From contig NZ_OLMV01000003.1 in assembly GCF_900292075.1 (NCBI RefSeq), positions 310,001-374,000 of the forward strand: 64,000 nt of DNA. The letters run 5' to 3'. The DNA is from Microbacterium timonense (GTDB lineage: Bacteria; Actinomycetota; Actinomycetes; Actinomycetales; Microbacteriaceae). A program made the translations under genes and the position numbers. Positions 38,259-48,496 of the stretch are shown piece by piece. Under the pieces are notes generated by a model. The model was not told the DNA's origin. It was given only the letters and a program-made list of their open reading frames with translations, and ran no database searches. The first letter of the stretch is position 1, and each line of letters starts with the position of its first letter.

Positions 38259-39347
38259 TCAGTACCTCACCCTCGGGTCGAGGAACGCCGCTATCACGTC
38301 CACGATGAAGTTCGTCACCGCGACGAGGATCGCGATCATGGCGACGATGCCCTGAATCGCGACGAAGTCCCGCGCCTTCAGGTACTCGGCGAGCTGGAAC
38401 CCGATGCCCTGCCACTCGAAGGTCGTCTCGGTGAGCACGGCGCCGCCGAGCAGCAGTGCGATCTGCAGGCCGATCACGGTCACGATCGGGATGAGGGCGG
38501 GCTTGTAGGCGTGGCGGCGCACGAGGCGGTACTCGCTGACACCGCGCGAGCGCGCTGCGTCGATGTACGGCATGTTGTGCGTGCCGATCACGTTGGTTCG
38601 GACCAGCCGCAGGAAGATGCCGGCCGTCAGCAGGCCCAGCACCATCGACGGCAGGAAGGCGTGCAGCAGCACGTCCTGCACGTAGGCGGGGTTTCCGGAC
38701 GCGATGGCGTCGATGAGGTAGAAGCCGGTGCCGCCCTCGCGCGTGAGAGCCAGCTCGGTGCGCACGCTCGCGCGCCCGCTCACCGGGAACCAGCCCAGCC
38801 ACACCGAGAACACGAGCTTCGCGACCAGGCCGGAGAAGAACACCGGCGTGGCGTAGAAGAGGATGGCGCTGACGCGGAGACCGGCATCCGTCGCCTTGTC
38901 GCGCTTGGCCGCGGCCACCATGCCGAGGGGGATGCCGACGATGAACGCGATGATGAGGGCGAAGAAGACCAGCTCGAAGGTCGCGGCGCCGTAAGTGAGG
39001 ATGACTTCGGTGACCGGCTGGCGGTCGGTGATCGTGGTGCCGAAGTTCCCGGTGAACACCTGCGCGATGTACTCGAGGTACTGCACGATGATCGGCCGGT
39101 CGTAACCGGCCTCGTGGATGCGCTCCTGCAGCTGGTCGGCGGGGAGGCGTCCGCCCAAGGCGGCGGTGATCGGGTCGCCGGTCAGCCGGATGAGGAAGAA
39201 GACCAGCGTCACCAGGATGAGCACGGTCGGGAAGATCAGCAGGAAGCGCACCAGCAGGTACCGTCCCAGGGTGCCGCCCGAGGCGGGTCTGCGGCGAGCC
39301 AGCATCGCTGGCGGCTGATCGACGGGAACGGCGACGTCGCTCGTCAT
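38259..39347 (-). CDS. Peptide ABC transporter permease (DppB/OppB type)
   Basis: A 362-residue permease. RYLLVRFLLIFPTVLILVTLVFF is split here as an N-terminal helix after a basic tail. The DppB signature YDRPIIVQYLEYI and the EAA-like ARSRGVSEYRLVRRHAYKPA loop are clear. It lies after a stem-loop downstream of the binding protein gene, consistent with lower permease expression. Confidence 0.95.
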   Translation of the reverse strand: MTSDVAVPVDQPPAMLARRRPASGGTLGRYLLVRFLLIFPTVLILVTLVFFLIRLTGDPITAALGGRLPADQLQERIHEAGYDRPIIVQYLEYIAQVFTGNFGTTITDRQPVTEVILTYGAATFELVFFALIIAFIVGIPLGMVAAAKRDKATDAGLRVSAILFYATPVFFSGLVAKLVFSVWLGWFPVSGRASVRTELALTREGGTGFYLIDAIASGNPAYVQDVLLHAFLPSMVLGLLTAGIFLRLVRTNVIGTHNMPYIDAARSRGVSEYRLVRRHAYKPALIPIVTVIGLQIALLLGGAVLTETTFEWQGIGFQLAEYLKARDFVAIQGIVAMIAILVAVTNFIVDVIAAFLDPRVRY

Positions 39348-39387
39348 GAGGGGCCTAACTGTGAGTGCCGCCGGTGCGGCCTACGGC

Positions 39388-39420
39388 GATGGGGCGGCCC
39401 GGTGCACGGGCCGCCCCATC
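39388..39420 (-). terminator. Stem-loop between the peptide-binding protein and permease genes
   Basis: A perfect 14-bp stem (39388-39401 with 39407-39420) and 5-base loop, 13 bases after the binding protein stop. Such elements in ABC operons stabilise the upstream mRNA and attenuate read-through, giving excess binding protein. Confidence 0.7.
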
Positions 39421-39433
39421 GGTCATCCGACTG

Positions 39434-41065
39434 CTACTTGGTCAGTGGTGCGAAGCGGAACTTGAACGAGGCGTCGAGGATGACGCCGTCCACGTCCGTG
39501 CCGGCCACGGCGACCTGGGCACCCTGCAGGAGCGGCACGGTCGAGAGCAGCTCGGCCACGCGCGCCTGGATGTCCTCGATCTCCTGCGTGCGCTTCTCGG
39601 GGTCGGTCTCCACGGCCTGCTGGAGGATGAGCTCCTCGGTCTGCGGGTCGCTGAAGTGGTTGCCCAGGAAGTTGTCCGTCAGGAAGAACGGGGTCAGGTA
39701 GTTGTCGGCGTCGGAGTAGTCCGGGAACCAGCCGAGCTGGTACGCGGGGTAGACGTCCGACGTGCGGTCCTCGGAGTACTGCACCCACTCGGTCGACTTG
39801 AGGTCGACGCTGAACAGGCCGCTCTCCTCGAGCTGCGACTTGATCATGGCGTACTCGTCACCCGACGACGGGCCGTAGTGGTCCGGGCTGTACTGCAGGC
39901 TGAGCGCGACGGGCGTCTCGACGCCGGCCGCCTCCAGGCGAGCCTTGGCCTTCTCGGCGTCGGGACCGCCGTTGCCGTCACCGTACAGCGGCTTGAGCGC
40001 CTCGGTGGCACCGGCGAAGCCTTCGGGGACGAACGAGTACAGCGGGGTGTAGGTGCCCTTGTACACCTGCTCCGACAGCGCGTCGCGGTCGATCAGGTCG
40101 GCCACGGCCTGGCGGACCGCAAGCGCCTTGGCCGGGTCGGCCTCAGGGGTCGTGGCGCCGTACGGCTGCGTGTTGAAGTTGAAGACGATGTAGCGGATCT
40201 CGCCGCCGGGGCCGTTGATGACCTGGACGTCGTCGTTGCCGGTGAGGTCGTCGACGTCGGTGGCCGACAGGCTGCGGTACGCCACGTCGATGTCGCCCTC
40301 CTGCACGGCGAGCTTGAGGTTCGACGACTCGGCGTAGTAGCTGAGCACGACGGTGCTGTTGACCGGCGCGTCGAGCAGGCCCTGGTAGTTCTCGTTCGGC
40401 GTGAACTCGACGGTCTTGTTGAAGTCCCACGACGTGATCGAGTACGGACCGCCGAACGCGTTGGCGTCGACGATGTCCTGGTCGGGCGTGAGCTCGTCAG
40501 CCGAGAAGACCTCGTCATCGACGATGGCACCGGGGAAGCTCGTGAGGATGAAGGGGAAGACCTGGTCGTTGGGCGACTTCAGGTGGAACACCACGGTCGT
40601 CTCGTCGGGCGTCTCGACGCTGTCGAGGTTGTAGAGCAGGCTCGAGGCGCCGTTCGGGTCGGCGATCTTGATGTTGCGGTCGAACGAGAACTTGACGTCC
40701 GACGAGGTCAGGTCGTTGCCGTTGGCCCACTTCAGGCCCTCGGGAAGGGTGACCGTGTACTCCGTCGGCGAGGTGAACTCCGCCGACTCTGCCAGGTCGG
40801 GCACGACCTCGTTGCTGTTGTAGTCGGTGTTGAGCAGGTACGGGAACACCTGCGTCTGCACCGCGAGCGAACCGTTGTCGTACGAACCCGCCGGGTCGAG
40901 GGTGGTGACCTTATCCGTGGTGCCGACGATGATGGGCTCGTCCGAGTTGCCGCCGTCGGCGTCGCCGCCGCCACCGCCGGCGCAGCCGGCGAGGAGGAGC
41001 GCCGAGGCGCCGAAGGCCCCGATGGCGAGGCCGACACGCGCGCGCGTGCTGTTGTGCAGTGACAT
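39434..41065 (-). CDS. Peptide ABC transporter substrate-binding lipoprotein
   Basis: A 543-residue family 5 solute-binding protein. Lipobox LLAGC places the lipidated Cys at residue 28, followed by a Gly/Asp linker. TTDKVTTLDPAGSYD and WANGNDLTSSDVKFSFDR are family 5 signatures. First gene of the four-gene importer operon (binding protein, two permeases, fused ATPase). Ligands are di- or oligopeptides by family. Confidence 0.95.
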   Translation of the reverse strand: MSLHNSTRARVGLAIGAFGASALLLAGCAGGGGGDADGGNSDEPIIVGTTDKVTTLDPAGSYDNGSLAVQTQVFPYLLNTDYNSNEVVPDLAESAEFTSPTEYTVTLPEGLKWANGNDLTSSDVKFSFDRNIKIADPNGASSLLYNLDSVETPDETTVVFHLKSPNDQVFPFILTSFPGAIVDDEVFSADELTPDQDIVDANAFGGPYSITSWDFNKTVEFTPNENYQGLLDAPVNSTVVLSYYAESSNLKLAVQEGDIDVAYRSLSATDVDDLTGNDDVQVINGPGGEIRYIVFNFNTQPYGATTPEADPAKALAVRQAVADLIDRDALSEQVYKGTYTPLYSFVPEGFAGATEALKPLYGDGNGGPDAEKAKARLEAAGVETPVALSLQYSPDHYGPSSGDEYAMIKSQLEESGLFSVDLKSTEWVQYSEDRTSDVYPAYQLGWFPDYSDADNYLTPFFLTDNFLGNHFSDPQTEELILQQAVETDPEKRTQEIEDIQARVAELLSTVPLLQGAQVAVAGTDVDGVILDASFKFRFAPLTK

Positions 41066-41247
41066 AGTGCTACCTCTGCGTGAGTGGTGTCGGCCGCGTC
41101 AGGTGGTCGCGGCTCGCAGGCTATCTTGACCCCCGCAGGTCCAGAGAGCAATCCAGTGAACGATTCGTAACCAGACTGAAACCCATGGATCGTGGCTCTG
41201 GATGCCGCATCCTGCGCTCTGGGGACCGCTCCCGCAGGGCGGAGTGC
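41066..41247. other. Region between cca and the peptide importer operon
   Basis: 182 bases without a gene; it should contain the importer promoter and the cca 3' end. I could not pick a convincing promoter. Confidence 0.5.
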
Positions 41248-42714
41248 TCAATCGGAGGTACTCGTCGACGCGCGCGTGCTGCCCCCGTCGCGGCGGCTCT
41301 CCCACCACTCCCGAAGACGTCGTTCGGCCTCCTCTTCGCCGAGCACCCCCTGGTCCAGCCGCAGGTCGAGCAGGAACCGGTACGCCTCGCCCACCTCACG
41401 GCCCGGGCCGATGCCGAGCACCTCCTGGATGCGGTTGCCGTTGAGCTCGGGGCGGATCGAGTCCAGCTCCTCCTGCGCGGCCAGCTCCGCGATCCGGCGT
41501 TCGATGTCGTCGTAGGCGCTCGCGAGCCGGCTGGCCTTGCGCACATTGCGGGTGGTGACGTCGGCGCGCGTGAGGATGTGGAGACGTTCCAGCTCGGCGT
41601 CGGCATCCCGCACGTAGCGGCGCACGGCAGAGTCGGTCCAGGCGCCCTCCGAGTACCCGAAGAAGCGCAGGTGCAGCTCGATGAGGCGGGTGACCGAGGC
41701 GATCGTGGCGGAGTCGAACCGCAGCGCCTGCAGGCGCTTGCGGGCCAGGCGCGCGCCCTTGATGTCGTGATGGTAGAAGGTCACGCCGCCGCCGGGTTCG
41801 AGCCGGCGGGTCGACGGCTTGCCGATGTCGTGCAGCAGTGCTGCCAGCCGCAGCGGCACGTCCGGCGCCGATCCCGGGTTGCGTGTCTTCTCGAGATCGA
41901 TCGCCTGGCGCAGCACCGTGAGCGAGTGCTCGTAGACGTCTTTGTGGTGATGATGCTCGTCCACCTCGAGCTGGAGCGCCGGGATCTCGGGGAGGAACTC
42001 GTTCATGAGGCCCGTCTCGACCAGGAGCCGGATGCCGCGCACCGGATCGTCGGTGGCGAGCATCTTCACGAGCTCGGCCTGGATGCGCTCGGGGCTGACG
42101 ATCTCGAGCGTCTGGCGGAGCTCCGCCATCGCCGCCTCCGTCGCCGGGTCGACCCCGAACCCGAGCTGCGAGGCGAACCGCGCGGCGCGCAGCATGCGCA
42201 GCGGGTCGTCGCCGAAGCTCACCGCCGGGTCCGCCGGTGTGCGGAGGATCCCGCGCACGAGGTCCTCCACACCCCCGGTGGGGTCCACCAGCGTCTGACC
42301 GGGAACGCGCAGCGCCATCGCGTTGACCGTGAAGTCCCGGCGCACGAGGTCGCCCTCGATCGTGTCGCCGAACTCCACCGTCGGTTTGCGGGTGATGCCG
42401 TCGTAGCTGTCTGCGCGGTACGTGGTGATCTCGACCTGAGCGCCGCGCACGCGCGCGCCGATGGTGCCGAACGCCCGCCCGATGTCCCACTGGGCGGAGC
42501 TGATCGGCGTGACGATGCGCAGGATGTCGTCGGGCCGCGCGTCGGTGGTGAAGTCGAGGTCGTTCGTGGCGCGACCGAGCAGTGCGTCCCGCACGGGACC
42601 GCCCACGATCGCCAGGTCGAAGCCGGCGTCGGCGAAGGCGCGGGCGAGCGTGGAGACGACGCGGGACTCGGCGAGCGCGCCGAGGCGCGCGATGCCCTCG
42701 GCCATGTTGAGCAT
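41248..42714 (-). CDS. cca: CCA tRNA nucleotidyltransferase
   Basis: A 488-residue class II nucleotidyltransferase that adds or repairs the tRNA CCA end. IVGGPVRDALLGR and DLDFTT (metal Asp52 and Asp54) form the active site; RRDFTVNAMA and the RMLRAARFA motif follow. A C-terminal HD domain has HHKDVYEHS and LLHDIGKP. ATG 42714 was chosen; an ATG nine bases later is possible. Its place near murJ and trxB is conserved in actinobacteria (Rv3907c in M. tuberculosis). Confidence 0.95.
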   Translation of the reverse strand: MLNMAEGIARLGALAESRVVSTLARAFADAGFDLAIVGGPVRDALLGRATNDLDFTTDARPDDILRIVTPISSAQWDIGRAFGTIGARVRGAQVEITTYRADSYDGITRKPTVEFGDTIEGDLVRRDFTVNAMALRVPGQTLVDPTGGVEDLVRGILRTPADPAVSFGDDPLRMLRAARFASQLGFGVDPATEAAMAELRQTLEIVSPERIQAELVKMLATDDPVRGIRLLVETGLMNEFLPEIPALQLEVDEHHHHKDVYEHSLTVLRQAIDLEKTRNPGSAPDVPLRLAALLHDIGKPSTRRLEPGGGVTFYHHDIKGARLARKRLQALRFDSATIASVTRLIELHLRFFGYSEGAWTDSAVRRYVRDADAELERLHILTRADVTTRNVRKASRLASAYDDIERRIAELAAQEELDSIRPELNGNRIQEVLGIGPGREVGEAYRFLLDLRLDQGVLGEEEAERRLREWWESRRDGGSTRASTSTSD

Positions 42715-42887
42715 GGGCTCCAGCCTATCGAGGCGGTGTCGCCCGCCCTCCGCCATCGCCCTCCTGCGCGCTCACGATGCGGTCAAAGCGACGGGCTCGA
42801 TCGCCTCGAATCCATCGCTCGGACCCCGACCGGGCCGATTCAGCCCGGCCGTTTCACGCCCCTTGCTGCCGACCGCCCGGCAACAGG

Positions 42888-44408
42888 TCACGCGAGGGCG
42901 AGGAAGCCGGTGAACACCAGCTCGCGTACGCGCGGCAGCAGGTCCGCCCGCAGGGCGGCGGCGTCCACTCCCAGGAGCTCGGCGATCGCGTCCGCCAGCG
43001 CCCCGACGGGCAGGTCGCCGTCGCACGCGCCGACGAGGGCCGCCAGGCCCGGATCCACGCTCAGCGCGCGGCCGAAGCCACCGCCCTGCCGCAGTTCGAT
43101 GACGGTGGGATCCTCCGCCCCCGGCAGGTGGTGCCGGGCCTCGGTGACGTCGGGAGCCACGGTGAGGACGGATGCCGCCAGCCCGGCGTCGTCCAGGCCC
43201 GCGAGCCTGTCGTGCGCGACGAGGGCGGCGGCCAGATGCGCCCCGAGATTGTCGCCCGCGAACGCGGTGTGCAGGATCTCGTAGCGCGACAGCGTCGGCG
43301 CCCCGTCGGCAGGGCGTCGCAGCAGGAGGTAGCCGAACCCGATCTCGCTCACGCCGCGAGCGCCGAAGTCGTCAAGCCAGGCGTCGACGAGACGCGCGAA
43401 GCCCGGCGTTCCCGGCAGGGTGCCGCCGTCCCTCACCCACAGCTCCGCGTACGACAGCGGATCCAAGCGCTCGCGCTCCACGACCCAGGCGTCCAGCGGC
43501 ACCGGGGATGCCTCGACCCACTCCCGCACGCGCTCGAGGCCCGCGCGGCCGTCCCGCGTCTCCCAGTTGCCGAGGAGCTGCGCGACACCGCCGGGTGCCA
43601 GGTGCGCACCCACCCCCGTGACGAAGGCGGCGACGAGGTCGTCGCCCACCATGCCGCCGTCACGGTACTCGTAGGCGGGGACGCCGACCGCGCGGGGAGT
43701 GATGACGAACGGCGGGTTCGACACGATCCTGTCGAAGGTCCCGCCCGCCACCGGCTCGAAGAGGCTGCCCCGCCGCACCTCGATGCCGTCGACACCGTTG
43801 AGCAGCGCGTTGAGCCTCGTGAAGGCCAGCGCGCGCGGCGAGATGTCGGTCGCGACGACGTGCCCGACGTGTGCCCGGGCCCGCAGCGCCTGGATGCCGC
43901 AGCCGGCGCCGATGTCCAGGCCCGTGGCGGCGGGTGTCGGAAGCTGGAGTCCGGCAAGTGTCAGCGAGGCTCCCCCGACGCCGAGCACGTGGTCTTCGGG
44001 AAGCGGCCCGCCCAGGGCCGCCTCGTCGAGGTCGCTGGCGACCCACCACTGCCCCGATCCGGTCGCGTCGGCATACGACTGCGGACGAACGACCGCGAGG
44101 GGTCGTACCGCGCCGCCTTCGGCGGCGGCAAGTCCCAGCCGCACGAGTCCTGACGCGCCGGTGCGCACGAGGGCGCGGTCCACGGCTGCGGCGGGTTGCG
44201 GCATGCCGAGCACCAGAAGCCGGCCCAGCACGGCGAGCGCGTCGCCGCGGTCCGAGAGCGCGCGCGAGGCCGGCGAACGCAGCCCGCGTGCGATGGCGTC
44301 GTCGGCTGCGGCGCCCCACGCGTCACGCAGTGCCTCGGCGGTGTAGCCGGCGTCGCGGAGGTCCGCGGTGAGGCTCTGGCACACGGTGGGATCGGGTTCG
44401 GGCAGCAC
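42888..44408 (-). CDS. Class I SAM-dependent methyltransferase (RsmC/HemK-like) with DUF7059-type N-terminus
   Basis: A 506-residue protein. Residues about 1-140 form a helical N-terminal domain found in front of this actinobacterial methyltransferase. The Rossmann domain has motif I LDIGAGCGIQAL and motif IV IVSNPPFVIT, so a nucleic-acid amino group or a glutamine amide is the expected target. A C-terminal extension of ~180 residues is unassigned. GTG at 44408 chosen. It occupies the slot where mycobacteria carry a NUDIX gene beside cca. Confidence 0.85.
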   Translation of the reverse strand: MLPEPDPTVCQSLTADLRDAGYTAEALRDAWGAAADDAIARGLRSPASRALSDRGDALAVLGRLLVLGMPQPAAAVDRALVRTGASGLVRLGLAAAEGGAVRPLAVVRPQSYADATGSGQWWVASDLDEAALGGPLPEDHVLGVGGASLTLAGLQLPTPAATGLDIGAGCGIQALRARAHVGHVVATDISPRALAFTRLNALLNGVDGIEVRRGSLFEPVAGGTFDRIVSNPPFVITPRAVGVPAYEYRDGGMVGDDLVAAFVTGVGAHLAPGGVAQLLGNWETRDGRAGLERVREWVEASPVPLDAWVVERERLDPLSYAELWVRDGGTLPGTPGFARLVDAWLDDFGARGVSEIGFGYLLLRRPADGAPTLSRYEILHTAFAGDNLGAHLAAALVAHDRLAGLDDAGLAASVLTVAPDVTEARHHLPGAEDPTVIELRQGGGFGRALSVDPGLAALVGACDGDLPVGALADAIAELLGVDAAALRADLLPRVRELVFTGFLALA

Positions 44409-44524
44409 CTCACCATTCAACCGTGCGGCCCGGCGTCCGGCGGGCTCAGAGGAGCGGACCGTAGAATCGCAGACGATCGTGCGGTCAGGACATCGCACAG
44501 GAGCGAACCCCCGACAGGATGATC

Positions 44525-46735
44525 GTGACCCCACCGCGAGCCCTGCGGCGTCCCCCGCGCCGCACAGCGCGTCTGGCGACCGCAGCTCTGGCGGCCGTCG
44601 CGGTGCTGGTCGGGCTGCTCGTGCCCGGTGCGGCGGTGGCGGCACCGGAGCCGTCGCCCACCCCCTCGCCCACGCAGACGCCCGCGGTGCCGCCGGGCAC
44701 CACGCTGTTCACGCTCTCACCGCTGTCCAACGGCATCGTCCGGCCGGGCGACGCGCTGAACGTGTCGATCTCGGTGCAGAACGGCACCGCGGCCGACCTC
44801 CCCGGCACCACCGTCACGCTGTCACTGGGAACCGATCCCATCGCGGACCGGGAGGATCTCGGGGAGTGGCTCGGCGGGACCGCCGAGGCGGCCGGCATGC
44901 AGCCGGTGGCGAGCGCCGTGTTCGACGCGGTCGCCGCCGGCGCGTTCCAAGTGCGCGGCATGACGGTCCCCGCGGATGACCCCGCGCTCCAGGGTCGAGC
45001 CCCCGGGGTCTATCCGCTCGAAGCTACCTATGAGGGTGAGAGCGGGACCGTCAGGTCCACGAGCGCGATGATCGTGCCGGCCGACGACGTCACCGATGTG
45101 GGACTGGGGGTCGTGGTGCCGATCACCGCCGGCCCGCGGGCGGCGGGTCTGCTGACCTCCGACGAGCTGGCCGCCCTCACGGCACCCGACGGCGACCTGA
45201 CCAATCAGCTCGACAGCGTCACCGGCACCTCGGCCATCCTCGCCGTCGATCCCGCCATCCCGGCGGCCATCCGCGTGCTCGGAGCGTCCGCGCCGGAATC
45301 CGCCGTGGAATGGCTCGCCCGGCTCGAGACCATGCAGAACTCGCGCTTCGCGCTGCAGTTCGGCGACGCCGACGTCACCGCGCAGCTGCAGGCGGGCGTG
45401 CCGCGGCCGCTGCAGCCCACGTCGTTCACCGCCTACATGGAGCCGTCGGATTTCGAGTCCGCGACTCCCGAGCCCACCCCGACACCCACGCCGACCTCCG
45501 CCCCCCAGACGGTCCTCCCCACGACCGAGCAGCTGCTCGCGGTCGGGCCGGCCACGCGCAACGGCGTCTACTGGCCCGCCGACGGCACCGCGGACGCGGA
45601 CGTCGTCACGCAGCTGGCCGGCCTCCCGGCCGACGGCACCCCGCCGGTCACCCTCGTGCCGTCCGCGACCACCGAGGCGGGGGCCGCCGGCCGCACCGTT
45701 CCGGCGCACGGCCGGGGGGGCGATGCCGGCGTGCTCGTGTACGACAGCGACGTCTCCGACGCCCTGGACCGGGCGTCCCGGAGCGAGGAGTCATGGCTGC
45801 GCGGCAATCCGCTGACAGCCGCCACCGCGTACCTGTCGTTCGCCACCGCCGACGCCCAGGGGCCGCTGCTCGTGACGGTGGGGCGCGGCGACGGGCGCAC
45901 CCGCGTCGAGCTGGGCGCGGCGATCTCCGCCGCGTTCAGCGCACCCAACGTGCTGCCGCGCACGCTGGCCGCCATCGCGGCGAGCGAGGCCGCCGAGGTG
46001 AAGCTCGCCGACGTCAGCGAGCCGCCCGAACGCGTCGACGCGGCATCCACTCTCATGGGCCAGGAGGCCGAGCTCGCGCGGTTCGCGACCATCCTCGACG
46101 ACCCGACGCTGCTCACCGGGCCCGAGCGGGCCGAGATCCTGCAGCTTCTGGGTGTCGCGTGGATCGACGACGACACGTGGCCCGCGGCGCTGGCCGCTCA
46201 CCGTGATCAGACGGCAGCGACGCTCGGGTCGGTGGCGCTGCTGCCCACCAGCCCCAGTGACCTCTACGGCTCCAGTGCGGCGCTGCGCTTCTGGGTGCGC
46301 AACGATCTGCCCTACCCGGTCAACCTGGTGCTGTACACGACGCGCGACAATCTGCGGCTGGATGTGCAGGGCGAGACGCCCGTCGTGGCGACGCCCGAGA
46401 GCAACACACGCGTCGAGGTGCCGGTGCAGGCGCGCGTCGGCCGCGGCGATGTCACGCTGACGCTGCAGCTGCGCAGTCCCGCCTTCGTCGCCATCGGGCA
46501 GCCCGAGACGGTCGATGTGAACGTCTGGGCGGACTGGGAGGCGGTCGGCATCGTCGCCCTGGCGGTGCTGGTCGGGGCACTGCTGATCGTCGGCGTCGTG
46601 CGGACGGTGCTGCGCATGCGTCGCCGGCGACGGGGAACGGATGCCGCGACCCCGGCTGACGATGCCGGCAGCGACGATCGTTCGGACCGCGGCGGCGACG
46701 GCGATCGGGACACGACCGGAAGCGAGCAGCGATGA
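44525..46735 (+). CDS. DUF6049 family membrane protein (Rv3909-like), upstream of murJ
   Basis: A 736-residue exported protein. A basic N-terminus and signal helix (ATAALAAVAVLVGLLVPGAAVA) precede a Pro-rich linker. Beta-rich extracellular domains run to about residue 670, then one C-terminal helix and an Arg/Asp-rich cytoplasmic tail. It overlaps murJ by 4 bases, the conserved actinobacterial arrangement, so a role in lipid II flipping or envelope assembly with MurJ is likely but unproven. I prefer GTG 44525 with AGGA 5 bases upstream; ATG 44519 has no space for a ribosome site. Confidence 0.87.
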   Translation: MTPPRALRRPPRRTARLATAALAAVAVLVGLLVPGAAVAAPEPSPTPSPTQTPAVPPGTTLFTLSPLSNGIVRPGDALNVSISVQNGTAADLPGTTVTLSLGTDPIADREDLGEWLGGTAEAAGMQPVASAVFDAVAAGAFQVRGMTVPADDPALQGRAPGVYPLEATYEGESGTVRSTSAMIVPADDVTDVGLGVVVPITAGPRAAGLLTSDELAALTAPDGDLTNQLDSVTGTSAILAVDPAIPAAIRVLGASAPESAVEWLARLETMQNSRFALQFGDADVTAQLQAGVPRPLQPTSFTAYMEPSDFESATPEPTPTPTPTSAPQTVLPTTEQLLAVGPATRNGVYWPADGTADADVVTQLAGLPADGTPPVTLVPSATTEAGAAGRTVPAHGRGGDAGVLVYDSDVSDALDRASRSEESWLRGNPLTAATAYLSFATADAQGPLLVTVGRGDGRTRVELGAAISAAFSAPNVLPRTLAAIAASEAAEVKLADVSEPPERVDAASTLMGQEAELARFATILDDPTLLTGPERAEILQLLGVAWIDDDTWPAALAAHRDQTAATLGSVALLPTSPSDLYGSSAALRFWVRNDLPYPVNLVLYTTRDNLRLDVQGETPVVATPESNTRVEVPVQARVGRGDVTLTLQLRSPAFVAIGQPETVDVNVWADWEAVGIVALAVLVGALLIVGVVRTVLRMRRRRRGTDAATPADDAGSDDRSDRGGDGDRDTTGSEQR

Positions 46736-48345
46736 GCGGGATCGGTCGCGCCAGCGTTCTCATCGGTGCCGGGACGATCGTCTCGCGGCTGACCGGGTTC
46801 CTGCGATCGGTCGTCCTGGTATCGGCCGTCGGGGCGGTGACGGCCGGCGGAAACGCGTTCGCCGTCGCCAACCAGCTCCCCAACAACATCTACGCGATCA
46901 TCTCCACGGGCCTTCTCAGCGCCGTCGTGGTGCCCCAGATCGTGAAGGCCGCCGCCCACGACGACGGCGGGCGCGCCTTCGTCTCGAAGCTGTTCACACT
47001 CGGCACGGTGGTGCTGCTGGCCACGACGGTCGTCGCCACGCTGGCCGCCCCGTGGCTGGTCGCGCTGTATGCACCGGGGTTCCCGCCGCAGCAGCAGGCA
47101 CTGGCCACCGCGTTCGCCTACTGGTGCCTGCCGCAGATCCTCTTCTACGGGATGTTCGCGCTCGTCGGCGAATCGTTGAACGCGCGGCGCGTGTACGGAC
47201 CGTACACGTGGGCCCCCATCGTGAACAACCTGGTCTCCATCGCCGGCTTCCTCGCGTTCATCTGGCTCTTCGGTCCGGCGGGCAAGTCCACGGTGTGGAC
47301 TCCGGTCATGGTCGCGGTGCTCGCGGGTACGGCGACGCTCGGCATCGTGATCCAGACCGCGATCCTGTTCGTCTTCTGGCGGCGCACGGGGCTCCATATC
47401 CGCCCGGACTTCGTATGGCGCGGCGTGGGCCTCGGCCAGATCGGGAAGCTCGCCGGCTGGACATTCCTGATGGTGCTGGCGGGGCAGCTTGCGGGGATCG
47501 TGCAATCACAGGTGATGTCGCAGGTCCCCAAGGGTCACCCGGGCGTGTTCGTGGCGGGGAACGCATGGCTGCTGTTCATGCTGCCGTACTCGATCATCGT
47601 CCTCTCGATCGGGACCCCGTACTTCACCCGCCTCAGCGAACACGCCGTCTCCGGACGCGACGAGGAGGTGCGCGACGACATCGGTCGCAGCATCCGCATC
47701 CTCGGGCTGTTCGTCGTCGGTGCGACGGCCGCGCTCGCCGTGGCGGCCGTGCCGGCGTCCCGCATCTTCACGGGGAGTCCCGCCGAGGCGATCGGCGCAG
47801 CCGGCGTGCTGCTGTGCTACCTGGTCAGTCTCATCCCGCTGGCCGTGCTGTTCGTCGTGCAACGCAGCTTCTATGCGTACGACGACACGCGGACGCCGTT
47901 CCTGTTCACGATCGTGCAGTGCGCTCTGGTCGTGCTCACGGCGCTGGCGGCGCTGTGGGCCTTCGACTCCGGCATCCTGCCCATCGATCATCTGACGGCT
48001 GCCGTCGCGCTCGGGCAGTCCGTCTCGAGCGTCGTACAAGTCGTGATCGCGACGTGGCTGCTTCATCGCCGGCTCGGTGGTATCAGGACCGCTTCGTGGC
48101 TGCTGGCTCTCGGGCGCTTCGCGCTGGCCGCCGTCCCCGCTGCCGGGGCCGGTTGGCTCACGTTCCAGCTCCTCGGTGGCGTCGACGGGTGGACGGTCTC
48201 CGACAAGGTGCTGGGCGCTGTCGGCGCGGCGATCATCGGCATCGTCGTGCTCGCGGTGTACGCCGGGTTCCTTGCGCTGCTGCGCGCGCCTGAACTCGCG
48301 GCGGCGACAGGACTGGTGCGCAGGTTCGTCCCCGGGCGACGCTGA
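46732..48345 (+). CDS. murJ: MurJ/MviN lipid II flippase
   Basis: A 537-residue MOP-superfamily protein with 14 predicted helices. The start RASVLIGAGTIVSRLTGFLRSVV and the LPNNIYAIIS segment with the conserved PN(N) turn are diagnostic. It flips lipid II to the outer membrane leaflet for peptidoglycan synthesis. There is no C-terminal pseudokinase or FhaA-binding extension as in mycobacterial MurJ. Coupled to DUF6049. Confidence 0.94.
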   Translation: MSGIGRASVLIGAGTIVSRLTGFLRSVVLVSAVGAVTAGGNAFAVANQLPNNIYAIISTGLLSAVVVPQIVKAAAHDDGGRAFVSKLFTLGTVVLLATTVVATLAAPWLVALYAPGFPPQQQALATAFAYWCLPQILFYGMFALVGESLNARRVYGPYTWAPIVNNLVSIAGFLAFIWLFGPAGKSTVWTPVMVAVLAGTATLGIVIQTAILFVFWRRTGLHIRPDFVWRGVGLGQIGKLAGWTFLMVLAGQLAGIVQSQVMSQVPKGHPGVFVAGNAWLLFMLPYSIIVLSIGTPYFTRLSEHAVSGRDEEVRDDIGRSIRILGLFVVGATAALAVAAVPASRIFTGSPAEAIGAAGVLLCYLVSLIPLAVLFVVQRSFYAYDDTRTPFLFTIVQCALVVLTALAALWAFDSGILPIDHLTAAVALGQSVSSVVQVVIATWLLHRRLGGIRTASWLLALGRFALAAVPAAGAGWLTFQLLGGVDGWTVSDKVLGAVGAAIIGIVVLAVYAGFLALLRAPELAAATGLVRRFVPGRR

Positions 48346-48496
48346 ACAGGAACGCACGCGCGAGGTCACGGGGTCCGCGGCCACCCGCGTGGAGCCGTGA
48401 GGCGGAATGCCACGCGGTTACCATGTGTTGAAGCATCCGGAGCCTTCGAGTCGCTCGCGCGACGCTTCCGAGGCTTCACGAAGGAAAGGTGCGCAC

